Of a stretch of DNA of 7,281 bases, positions 1 to 6,006 are shown one piece after another. This DNA comes from an uncultured Pseudodesulfovibrio sp. Its GTDB lineage: Bacteria > Desulfobacterota > Desulfovibrionia > Desulfovibrionales > Desulfovibrionaceae. Under the pieces are notes generated by a model that did not search any database, was not told where the DNA came from, and worked only from the letters and a program-made list of their open reading frames with translations. Numbering within the stretch: the first letter of the stretch is position 1; every line of letters starts with the position of its first letter. The stretch lies in NCBI GenBank assembly GCA_947259235.1, contig CAMYLL010000133.1:1-7281 (forward strand), in the 5' to 3' direction. A program made the position numbers and the translations under genes.

Positions 1-27
1 TACCCGCTGCACTCCACGGCCAAGAAT

Positions 28-109
28 CCGATCCAATCGGCTGCGCTCCCGAATCAAGTCGCCGAAGCGGCTCCGTGATTCGACAGAGCCGCTCCGCTCG
101 ATTGGTCGG
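28..109. repeat. Imperfect inverted repeat with alternative stems
   Basis: The outer arms are CCGA-T-CCAATCG (28-39, one bulged T) and CGATTGGTCGG (99-109), giving 11 pairs. Inside are CGAATCA (50-56) with TGATTCG (76-82), and GCCG (61-64) with CGGC (68-71). A competing stem pairs GCGGCTC (67-73) with GAGCCGC (86-92), and it cannot coexist with the inner stems. It could be a structured RNA end, an attenuator-like fold or one copy of a dispersed intergenic repeat; the sequence alone does not decide. Confidence 0.5.
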
Positions 110-171
110 CTTCTAGGCCTTTGGAGGCTTTACCGCTCGGGCTGGGGGACGCGGGAGACTTTTTTTGGGCG

Positions 172-198
172 GGCGTCCGCTGAGGGTGCGCCTTTTTT
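172..198 (+). terminator. Possible weak intrinsic terminator, + strand
   Basis: GGCG (172-175) can pair with CGCC (189-192). The stem can extend by a T-G wobble and two C-G pairs if T187 is bulged, and it is followed directly by six T (193-198). The stem is short and imperfect. It would end a + strand transcript coming from left of the window, where no gene is visible, so the call is tentative. Confidence 0.25.
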
Positions 199-305
199 GC
201 GGATTAAGAGCGGAATGTCTTTGCCTGCTATACCCTTTTTGCAGGTTCTTACAGCGACGGACAATGTCGGGAGCGGGAGTTTTTTTGCCCTGCCTCGGGG
301 GCGGC

Positions 306-328
306 TGTCCCCGGATGAGCCGGGGATA
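306..328. repeat. 9-bp hairpin downstream of the ankyrin gene
   Basis: TCCCCGG (308-314) pairs with CCGGGGA (320-326) around the loop ATGAG. A G-T wobble and one T-A pair extend the stem to 9 pairs. It lies about 55 bases beyond the stop codon of the minus-strand ankyrin gene, a suitable place for a 3'-end hairpin. No U-tract follows it on either strand, so it is not a canonical intrinsic terminator; it may instead protect the mRNA end. Confidence 0.45.
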
Positions 329-382
329 TCCTCCTGAATCCGTGCCCGGTGGGCGTCGACCCGCACAGCCAGGCCGTGAGCA

Positions 383-2296
383 CTACCTGCTTTTGTTCAG
401 CCGTATCTTGCTGTCGAGTATCAGCATGCCGCCCGTGAGCTTCCATTTCATGGAGGTCGGCGGGGCGTTGTCGATGTTCCAGATCATGGTGTCGCCGTTA
501 ATGATATATGTCCCCTTCTGGGCGGCGATGACAGGATTCATGGATCCTTTGGGGATGGTCTTCAGGATTTCAGGGGTCAGCCGTGAATTGAAGTCGAACC
601 GGCCGTTCTTGCCCAAAACAATTGTGTACACGGCATGGGGCATCCCGTCCTGGAAGCCTTTCCAGTTTCCGACCAGGGCAGGGACGATGACGCTTTCAAA
701 GACCACCGGGGCCGAGGACTTGACGCCTTTGGACTCAAGGAGCGCGGTGCTGCCCGTGCTGCCGGAGCGGTTGGCGTAGGCCATGACCGATTCGCCCGCG
801 CCGTTTGTAATCAGGGTGTCCGCCCCGTTGTCGAGCAGGCGTTTCATAAGTTTTTTGTTGCCCGCGCCGGCCGCCAGCATCAGGGCAGTTTCGCCCTTGT
901 TGTTGACGGCGTCGAGGTCTGCCCCCTTGTCGACCAGCAGCGCTCCTTTCTCGTATGCGTTTGACAGATCCGAGCACGCGGCGGCGGCCATGAGTGCCGT
1001 TGTCCCGTTTGAGGATTTGAAGTCGATGCCGCCCTTGTTGTTCAGGAGACATCTGATGATGGCGAGGTTGTCCTTGTGCTTGAAGGGGTCGGGGTTCATG
1101 GACGCGTAGACCAGCGGGGTGACGAGAACGTTGACGGGCGACGCGACGTCGATCGCGGCTCCCGATTCGACCAGCACCCTGACCATGTCCGCGTCCGCGT
1201 TGATGACGGCCAGGATGAGCGCCGTGGAGCCGGATGTGTCGAAAACCTCAAGCGCGGCCCCGCGTTTGAGCAGGAACCCGGCGAAATCGACCTGGTTGGC
1301 GCTTGCGGCGGAATGGAGCGGCGTGCCGCCGGAAGCCAGGCTTTTGATGTCGATGCGTGCGCCGTTGTCCAGCAGCAGTCGGCCGCCGTCGACAAAGCCG
1401 AAGCGCGCGGCCAGATGCAGGGCGGTATACCCGCCGCTGTTCGTCTTGATTTGTTGCAGGTCCAGCTTGGGCTTGAACGTGATGAACTTTTCCAGAAATC
1501 GAAAGACCGTGTCGGCATCGTCGCCGCCGAGCAGGGTGATGGCCGTCATGAGCGGGGTGAGGCCGCTGTTGTCCATCATGTCGATGGCGGCTCCGTTGGC
1601 CACGAGATAATCAAGAACGTCGTACTTCTCGTGCAGAAACGTTCCCACGAGCATCGACCGGCCGACGCTATCCGGGTGGTTGATCCGTGCGCCATGGGCG
1701 TGGAGGAGTTTTGTCGCCTCCATGTCCTCGGCTTCCACCACAAACCAGAGCGGCGTCTCGCCCGTGGTGGTCTGCGCATCCACCGCAATCCCCTTTCCCT
1801 GCGTCAGCAGTACACGGATGGTGTCCGTGTGATCGCGCTGCGCCGCCTTGATCAGCGCGGTGTTCCCGCGTGCCTCCGGGGTGCGGGCCGTACGGTCTCG
1901 CGCATTCACCTTGGCCCCCATGCGCAGCAGGGTGGAGACCGCTTCCGCCTGTCCCATGTGCGCGGCAAGGATGAGCGGCGTGCGTTCCCACTCGCCGAAG
2001 CTGTCATAGGAGACGCCGCGTTTGTTGACGTCCACTCCGGGTGTCCGAAGGATGAGTTCGATTATGTCGCGGTTCATGCCACGCAAGGCCCAGCAGAGCA
2101 TGGTGTCCCGGTCATACACGCCGTTGACGTCGTCGCCGCCTGCGATGGCGGCCCGGGCCCGGGCGAGGTCGTCCCGGAAAATGGCCGTGTAGAGTTCGGG
2201 CCGGGTCTCCCGGGCAAAGGCGGCAGGCAGGGGGGTGGTCGCCGCGATGAGGAGAATCAATACGAGGGCTGTTCCGCATGTGCAAAGCCTGTTCAT
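383..2296 (-). CDS. Exported ankyrin-repeat protein with C-terminal beta-rich domain
   Basis: This 637-residue protein has a signal peptide (residues 1-28: short N-terminus with one Arg, hydrophobic core LVLILLIAA, cleavage motif AFA before Arg29). About 13-14 ankyrin repeats follow from roughly residue 31 to 525. Clear ones begin near 105 (TPLILAA), 145 (NTALIKAA), 290 (YTALHLAA), 324 (GTPLHSAA), 432 (TTALMAAA) and 469 (ETALMLAA). Residues 533-637 form a separate domain beginning LVGNWKG, with alternating strands (YTIVLG, GTYIIN, MKWKLTGG) that resemble a lipocalin-like sheet; this resemblance is inferred. Ankyrin repeats bind proteins, so a periplasmic or surface scaffold is likely; no catalytic motif is seen. 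The ATG at 2296 is chosen because GGAG (2306-2309) lies 9 bases upstream and the signal peptide starts there; a longer in-frame GTG at 2464 would bury it. Codon use looks less GC-restricted than in serB or corA, hinting at accessory status. Confidence 0.88.
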   Translation of the reverse strand: MNRLCTCGTALVLILLIAATTPLPAAFARETRPELYTAIFRDDLARARAAIAGGDDVNGVYDRDTMLCWALRGMNRDIIELILRTPGVDVNKRGVSYDSFGEWERTPLILAAHMGQAEAVSTLLRMGAKVNARDRTARTPEARGNTALIKAAQRDHTDTIRVLLTQGKGIAVDAQTTTGETPLWFVVEAEDMEATKLLHAHGARINHPDSVGRSMLVGTFLHEKYDVLDYLVANGAAIDMMDNSGLTPLMTAITLLGGDDADTVFRFLEKFITFKPKLDLQQIKTNSGGYTALHLAARFGFVDGGRLLLDNGARIDIKSLASGGTPLHSAASANQVDFAGFLLKRGAALEVFDTSGSTALILAVINADADMVRVLVESGAAIDVASPVNVLVTPLVYASMNPDPFKHKDNLAIIRCLLNNKGGIDFKSSNGTTALMAAAACSDLSNAYEKGALLVDKGADLDAVNNKGETALMLAAGAGNKKLMKRLLDNGADTLITNGAGESVMAYANRSGSTGSTALLESKGVKSSAPVVFESVIVPALVGNWKGFQDGMPHAVYTIVLGKNGRFDFNSRLTPEILKTIPKGSMNPVIAAQKGTYIINGDTMIWNIDNAPPTSMKWKLTGGMLILDSKIRLNKSR

Positions 2297-2305
2297 GGCG
2301 AGATT

Positions 2306-2309
2306 CTCC
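2306..2309 (-). promoter_or_regulatory. Ribosome binding site of the ankyrin gene
   Basis: GGAG on the minus strand, followed by nine bases and then ATG (2296-2294). It supports the signal-peptide start over the upstream in-frame GTG at 2464. Confidence 0.65.
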
Positions 2310-2409
2310 GGATTTGGAAATGGTGCGTGTTTCAGCGAGGCCGGTGGCGGGTCGCCAGGGGCGAGGGAGAGTTGCCCACGCTCCAGACGTTCTGCGACCG
2401 GTGTCGTTG

Positions 2410-2436
2410 AGTATATGATTATGCGGGAAATGGCTA
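2410..2436 (-). promoter_or_regulatory. Candidate sigma70 promoter of the ankyrin gene
   Basis: On the minus strand TATACT (2415-2410) matches the -10 consensus at five of six positions and sits in an A/T-rich island. The best -35 is TAGCCA (2436-2431), four of six, with a short 15-base spacer. Transcription would leave a leader of about 105 bases before the ATG at 2296. The -10 is reasonable and the -35 poor. Confidence 0.35.
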
Positions 2437-2450
2437 TGCGCTCGATGCGT

Positions 2451-2481
2451 GCGGCGGGGCGCACATGCGCGATGCGCCGCC
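2451..2481. repeat. GC-rich inverted repeat between serB and the ankyrin gene
   Basis: The right arm TGCGCCGCC (2473-2481) pairs with a left arm GGCGGGGCGCA (2453-2463) that carries two extra G, leaving a loop of about nine bases. It lies about 115 bases past the serB stop and just upstream of the candidate ankyrin promoter. It could be a serB 3'-end structure or a regulator site. There is no T-tract, so it is not a standard terminator. Confidence 0.4.
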
Positions 2482-2593
2482 CTGGGTTGGGCGGGCATGG
2501 GCGGAACCGATGCGTCCGGCGCGGTGTCCGGGTATCGTCGTCCGCGTATTCTTGCCGTGATTTCGGGGCGCCCCCTCGGCGTGGGCGGCTTGC

Positions 2594-3802
2594 CTAGATG
2601 ACGTCGCGGTCGCGCACGCCGATGAGGTAGAGGATGGAGTCCAGTCCGAGGTTGGAGATGGACTGGCGCGCGCCTTTCTTGACCTTGGGCTTGGCGTGGA
2701 AGGCGATGCCCAGCCCGGCGAGGTTGAGCATGGGCAGGTCGTTGGCTCCGTCGCCCACGGCAATGACCTGCTGGAGGCTGATGCCCTCCTGGTCGGCGAT
2801 GGCCTGGAGCAGGTCCGCCTTTTTCTGGGCGTCCACGATCTCGCCCACGGCCCTGCCGGTGAGCTTGCCGTCCTTGATCTCCAGCTCGTTGGCGTAGACG
2901 TAGTCCACCCCCAGGCGCTCCTTGAGGATATGGCCGAAATAGGTGAACCCGCCCGAGAGGATGGCGATCTTGTAGCCCACGTTCTTGAGGGTGGTGATGA
3001 GCCGCTCGGCCCCTTCTGTCAGGGGCAGGCGGGCGGCCACCTTGCGCAGAACCGATTCGTCCAGGCCTTCAAGGAGCGAGAGGCGCTTGCGCAGGCTCTG
3101 CTTGAAGTCCAACTCCCCGCGCATGGCGGCCTCGGTGATGGCCGCCACCTGGTCGCCCACCCCGGCCTCCTTGGCCAGCTCGTCGATGACCTCGGCCTGG
3201 ATCAGGGTGGAGTCCATGTCAAAGGCCACGAGACGGCGGTTGCGGCGGAAGATGTTGTCTTCCTGGAAGGCGATGTCGGCCACCAGCTCGGCGGAGATAT
3301 CGAGGAAGCGCGAGCGGATGGCCGCGATGTCCCGGGGCGTGCCGCGCACGGTGAACTCCACGCAGGCGCGGGAGGACTGGCCCGGGCGGCCGGTGACGGG
3401 CACGCGGCCGGAGAGGCGGTGGATGGTGTCGATATTGAGCCCGGATTCGCTGACCACCGAGGTGATGGCCGCGATCTGCTCGGCGGAGATGGACCGGGCG
3501 AGCAGGGTGATGATGTGCCGCTGCTTGTCTGCCTCGCCTACCCAGGAGCCGTAGTCCTTTTCGTCAAGGGGGTGGAGCTTCATGGTCACGCCCAGCTCGT
3601 GGGCCTTGAAGAGCAGGTCCTTGAGCACGGGCTGGGAGTCCGTGGGCAGGTGGATGAGGATGCCCAGGGTGAGGAAGTTGTGGATGACCACCTGGCCGAT
3701 GTCGAGGATGTCCACGCGGTATCCGGCCAGGACGTCGGAAAGCTCCGCCGTCAGCCCCGGTCTGTCGTTGCCGGTCACGTGTACCAGAATGATCTTTTCC
3801 AT
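2594..3802 (-). CDS. serB: Phosphoserine phosphatase with two N-terminal ACT domains
   Basis: The 402-residue enzyme hydrolyses O-phospho-L-serine to L-serine and phosphate, the last step of the phosphorylated serine pathway, in the cytoplasm. Residues 1-80 are an ACT domain (VTGNDRPGLTAELSDVL). Residues 95-180 look like a second ACT domain. Residues 190-402 are the HAD phosphatase: motif I DMDST (195-199, nucleophile Asp195 and acid Asp197), motif II Ser283 in ILSGGF, motif III lysine at 327 or 328, and motif IV GDGANDLPML (350-359, Mg2+-binding Asp351 and Asp355). The Glu204-containing cap follows motif I as in SerB. All catalytic residues are present. ACT domains in this family often bind serine for feedback control; that is inferred here. 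The ATG at 3802 begins MEKIILVHVTG, the first ACT strand, with a GGAG ten bases upstream; an in-frame GTG at 3844 adds residues the domain does not need. The channel gene lies 96 bp upstream in the same direction. Confidence 0.95.
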   Translation of the reverse strand: MEKIILVHVTGNDRPGLTAELSDVLAGYRVDILDIGQVVIHNFLTLGILIHLPTDSQPVLKDLLFKAHELGVTMKLHPLDEKDYGSWVGEADKQRHIITLLARSISAEQIAAITSVVSESGLNIDTIHRLSGRVPVTGRPGQSSRACVEFTVRGTPRDIAAIRSRFLDISAELVADIAFQEDNIFRRNRRLVAFDMDSTLIQAEVIDELAKEAGVGDQVAAITEAAMRGELDFKQSLRKRLSLLEGLDESVLRKVAARLPLTEGAERLITTLKNVGYKIAILSGGFTYFGHILKERLGVDYVYANELEIKDGKLTGRAVGEIVDAQKKADLLQAIADQEGISLQQVIAVGDGANDLPMLNLAGLGIAFHAKPKVKKGARQSISNLGLDSILYLIGVRDRDVI

Positions 3803-3864
3803 TGTGCTCGCTCTCCATGCGCTGTTTTTTGCGGACCTTGGCACAAAACGAACCGGCAGTAAAT

Positions 3865-3895
3865 GGCGCTGGGGGGGCCGTGGTGGCCGTGCGCC
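3865..3895. repeat. Nested inverted repeat after the channel gene stop
   Basis: GGCGC (3865-3869) pairs with GCGCC (3891-3895), and inside it GGCC (3876-3879) pairs with GGCC (3885-3888) around GTGGT. It starts within four bases of the stop codon of the minus-strand channel gene, in the 96-bp gap before serB. Without a U-tract it is unlikely to stop all transcription, but it could reduce read-through into serB or stabilise the upstream message. Confidence 0.35.
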
Positions 3896-3898
3896 GTC

Positions 3899-4741
3899 TT
3901 ATTCCGGCTGGAAGCTGGCCAGCTCCAGCGTGCCGGGGGCGAGGCGGTCGAGGAAGCGGGTGGTGATGAAGTCCTCGCTGTCGTGCACCATGCGGGATCG
4001 GCAGAGGTAGCGCAGGGTCAGGCGGATGCCGCCCGAGGCCACGGACACGTAAACCCGGGGCGTCAGCTCGCGGAAAAACACGGCCCGCCGCTCGAAGTTG
4101 CGCCTGATGCGGTCGAGGTCCATGGACTGGGCGACCCGGTAGGCCTCGGCCCCGTCCAGGAGGATGCGCTGCGCCTCCTTCCAGTCGCTGCCGGTGGTCA
4201 GGGTCAGGCTCAGCTCGTTCCAGAGATAGCCGGAGCCCCGGGTGGCGTTGATCACCGGCTGGGTCAGGACGCTGGCGTTGGGAACCTTGACCATGCGGCC
4301 TGTGCTGTGGCCCGTGGTCCCGCCCTTGCCCGTCTCCACCAGGGTGAAGAAGAGGATGCCCTTGGCGATGACGTCGCCGGAGTTGTCGCCCACCTGTATC
4401 CGGTCGCCGATGGCGAACAGCTCGCGCCAGAAGATGATGAAGGAGCCGAGGAAGTTGAGGATGACCTCCTTGGCCACGATGGTCAGGGCCGCGGCCACGA
4501 TGGTCAGGGCCGTGAGCACCGGGCCCACCCCCTCGAACCAGATGAACACCATACCCAGACATAGGACGATCGCCGTGGCGTACTGGATGGCGTGGGGCGT
4601 CTCGGCAGCGGGCTTGCCGCGCCGGGCGGCGAAGATCCGCGCACCCTTGGCCAGCGCCAGCAGAACCAGGGCCAGGGCCAGGCTCTGAAGCGCCTTGACC
4701 GCCGCCGGATTGGTCAGGATATCCTGCATCGTGTAATCCAT
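3899..4741 (-). CDS. MscS-family small-conductance mechanosensitive channel
   Basis: This 280-residue inner-membrane protein should form an oligomeric pore that opens under membrane tension and releases solutes on hypo-osmotic shock. Three hydrophobic segments are visible: about 15-34, 51-69 and 74-104. The third contains the pore-lining helix and continues into the MscS signature region, ending ELFAIGDRIQVGD (107-119), the typical start of the beta domain. Residues 120-280 are the cytoplasmic part, including RMVKVPNASVLTQPV (149-163), which matches the conserved family stretch around the P-N pair. The length is close to E. coli MscS. The pore helix is Ala/Thr/Val rich (a repeated ALTIVA unit) rather than Gly/Ala rich, so conductance may differ. 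The ATG at 4741 is chosen for GAGGT (4751-4747) five bases upstream; a TTG at 4786 lacks such a site. Transcription diverges from corA; serB follows downstream. Confidence 0.9.
   Translation of the reverse strand: MDYTMQDILTNPAAVKALQSLALALVLLALAKGARIFAARRGKPAAETPHAIQYATAIVLCLGMVFIWFEGVGPVLTALTIVAAALTIVAKEVILNFLGSFIIFWRELFAIGDRIQVGDNSGDVIAKGILFFTLVETGKGGTTGHSTGRMVKVPNASVLTQPVINATRGSGYLWNELSLTLTTGSDWKEAQRILLDGAEAYRVAQSMDLDRIRRNFERRAVFFRELTPRVYVSVASGGIRLTLRYLCRSRMVHDSEDFITTRFLDRLAPGTLELASFQPE
4472..4512. repeat. Exact 20-bp direct repeat, 21-bp period, in the channel gene
   Basis: The 20-base unit beginning GGCCACGATGG occurs at 4472-4491 and again identically at 4493-4512, separated by one base. 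The period is seven codons, and it encodes ALTIVAA followed by ALTIVAK (residues 78-91) in the pore helix. The reading frame is kept. Confidence 0.9.
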
Positions 4742-4755
4742 GAAAGACCTCGTGG

Positions 4756-4783
4756 TGGACAACGGCGCGAGCGCCGGTATATT
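4756..4783 (+). promoter_or_regulatory. Candidate corA promoter with dyad in the spacer
   Basis: TGGACA (4756-4761) matches the -35 consensus at five of six positions and TATATT (4778-4783) matches the -10 at five of six, with a 16-base spacer. The start of transcription would be near 4790, giving a leader of about 33 bases before the ATG at 4823. The spacer contains a perfect dyad, CGGCGC-GA-GCGCCG (4763-4776). A regulator bound there would sit on the face between the two promoter boxes. The same 81-bp region must also hold the channel gene's promoter, for which I see no clear boxes. Confidence 0.5.
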
Positions 4784-4822
4784 CAATCAATAACAGCAAC
4801 CCCCGAAGCCGAGGGAGGATTC

Positions 4823-5875
4823 ATGTTCGATTCACTGCGCTGGATGCTCATCAAGCACGACAGCGCGCCCGGTTCGCTGATCTATGCGGGGGAGCGGCGC
4901 GACTTCGTCCCGTTCATCGAGCGGTGCTCCTATTCCAGGGACACGGTGTCCGAGGCGTGCCTTGTTCCGGGGGAGAGCATCACCCTTGAGCCGGATCGAG
5001 TCAACCTCGTCCTGGTGGTGGGCATCCACGACGCCGACACCATCCGCAGGGTCGGGTCCGAGCTGAACTTCCCGGCCCTGGCCCTGGAGGACGTAATGAA
5101 CGCGGGCCAGCGGCCCAAATTCGCCTGGGCCGACGACGATACCGGATTCATCGTCCTCAAGAACATGGAGATGGACGAGGAGCGGCTGAAGAGCGAACAG
5201 GTCAGCCTGTTCTGGCGCGACAACCTGGTCACGGTCTTCCTGGAGCGAGAGGACGACCTGCTCGACGGCGTGCTGGGCCGCATCCGCAAGGGCAAGGGGC
5301 GCATCCGGGGCGAGGGCGGGGCCTATCTCATGGCCGCCATCCTCGACGTGCTCGTGGACTGCAACATGGTCACCCTGACCCGGTTCAGCGAGCTGGCCGA
5401 GACCCTGGAGGCCGAGTTGGACCGCAAGACCACCGACGACCTGCTCGGGCGGCTCTACGAGCTCAAGCGCGAGGTCATCCTGATGCGCAACCAGCTCCTG
5501 CCGGTGCGCGAGATATTCAAGGCGCTCATCGGGGAGGACGCGGATATCCCGGAGGTGGTCATGGCCTTCCTGCGGGACACTGCCGGACACCACGAGCAGG
5601 TGGTGGACAACGTCACCGCCCTGCACGACATCCTCAAGTCCATGATCGACTACCAGATCTCCCTCATCGGGATGCGCACCAACCGCGTCATGCAGTTCCT
5701 CACGGTCATCGCCACCATCTTCATCCCCCTGACCTTCATCGCCGGGGTATACGGCATGAACTTCGAGTACATGCCAGAGCTTTCCTGGCGCTATGGCTAT
5801 GCCTTTGCCCTGGGGATCATGGCCCTGACGGCCGGGGCCATGTTGTTCTATTTCGTGCGCAAGCGGTTCCTGTGA
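4823..5875 (+). CDS. corA: CorA-family magnesium/cobalt transporter
   Basis: This 350-residue protein is a pentameric inner-membrane channel for Mg2+ and related divalent cations. Residues 1-285 form the large cytoplasmic domain: an alpha/beta part, then long helices rich in charged residues (about 180-290, including LLGRLYELKREVILMRNQLLP) that make the funnel stalk. The first membrane helix is about 291-311 and ends in the family hallmark YGMN (310-313). The short outer loop reads FEYMPELSWRYG (314-325), with the MPEL that follows GMN in typical CorA proteins. The second helix is 326-344 and the protein ends in a basic tail, RKRFL. Length and ending fit the family. The start at 4823 has GGGAGGA (4813-4819) four bases upstream; upstream in-frame extension lacks support. 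Ni2+ or Zn2+ cannot be excluded as substrate, because family members with the same motif differ. Confidence 0.95.
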   Translation: MFDSLRWMLIKHDSAPGSLIYAGERRDFVPFIERCSYSRDTVSEACLVPGESITLEPDRVNLVLVVGIHDADTIRRVGSELNFPALALEDVMNAGQRPKFAWADDDTGFIVLKNMEMDEERLKSEQVSLFWRDNLVTVFLEREDDLLDGVLGRIRKGKGRIRGEGGAYLMAAILDVLVDCNMVTLTRFSELAETLEAELDRKTTDDLLGRLYELKREVILMRNQLLPVREIFKALIGEDADIPEVVMAFLRDTAGHHEQVVDNVTALHDILKSMIDYQISLIGMRTNRVMQFLTVIATIFIPLTFIAGVYGMNFEYMPELSWRYGYAFALGIMALTAGAMLFYFVRKRFL

Positions 5876-5884
5876 GGGCTGGGG

Positions 5885-5898
5885 GACCGGGCCCGGTC
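5885..5898. repeat. 14-bp perfect palindrome after corA
   Basis: GACCGGG joined directly to CCCGGTC, nine bases after the corA stop codon. It has no loop and no following T-tract, so as RNA it would need to open its centre to fold. It may be a weak 3'-end structure or a protein binding site. Confidence 0.5.
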
Positions 5899-5957
5899 GC
5901 CGGGCATCGCGGTTCCTACTTTGCTTGTGTTCATGGCCCTCTGCCTGTAGGGTGAAA

Positions 5958-5987
5958 ATGGTAGAAACCTTGGCGACAGCCGATTGA
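5958..5987 (+). CDS. Possible 9-codon leader ORF before the kinase gene
   Basis: ATG at 5958 opens a frame of nine codons (MVETLATAD) that stops with TGA at 5985-5987, 19 bases before the kinase ATG. AGGG (5949-5952) lies five bases upstream as a possible ribosome binding site. The peptide has no run of a regulatory amino acid, so classic attenuation is not suggested; translational coupling is possible. It may be chance. Confidence 0.2.
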   Translation: MVETLATAD

Positions 5988-6006
5988 CCAACTGCGCGGA
6001 GGAGGC

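Larger units (their letters stand above)
1..382. other. Intergenic region with no supported gene
   Basis: No reading frame here has a credible start with a ribosome binding site, and no tRNA or rRNA pattern was recognised. The stretch holds an imperfect inverted repeat (28-109), a small hairpin GCCT-TTGG-AGGC (117-128), four T-tracts on the + strand (160-166, 193-198, 236-240, 280-286) and a 9-bp hairpin (306-328). The T-tracts stand out against GC-rich surroundings. The region lies downstream of the minus-strand ankyrin gene and may hold 3' ends of transcripts from both sides, but the left neighbour is outside the window. Confidence 0.6.

Noticed and set aside
130..366. 78-codon minus-strand ORF downstream of the ankyrin gene
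   Set aside because: It starts with GTG without a ribosome binding site and its basic, low-complexity product has no recognised domain. It could be a tiny gene but is not supported.
1076..2410. 444-codon open frame on the + strand
   Set aside because: It lies antisense to the ankyrin gene, has no recognisable domain or signal, and is the expected shadow in GC-rich coding DNA.
2297..2464. N-terminal extension of the ankyrin protein to a GTG at 2464
   Set aside because: It would put 56 residues before a clear signal peptide and run over the candidate promoter. The ATG at 2296 has its own ribosome site.
2696..3862. 388-codon open frame on the + strand
   Set aside because: It is antisense to serB, whose full set of catalytic motifs is on the other strand. 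The shadow is Gly/Val/Asp/Glu rich with no domain pattern.
3564..4799. 411-codon open frame on the minus strand across the channel gene and serB
   Set aside because: It is out of frame with both clear genes and its product is dominated by Gly, Arg, Pro and His, typical of a shifted frame.
5885..5898. corA intrinsic terminator
   Set aside because: The palindrome has no loop and no T-tract follows, so only the palindrome itself is reported.
5971..5988. Possible sigma54 promoter (TGGC followed by TTG) before the kinase gene
   Set aside because: The spacing is two bases too long for the -24/-12 consensus and the GC of the -12 element is missing.
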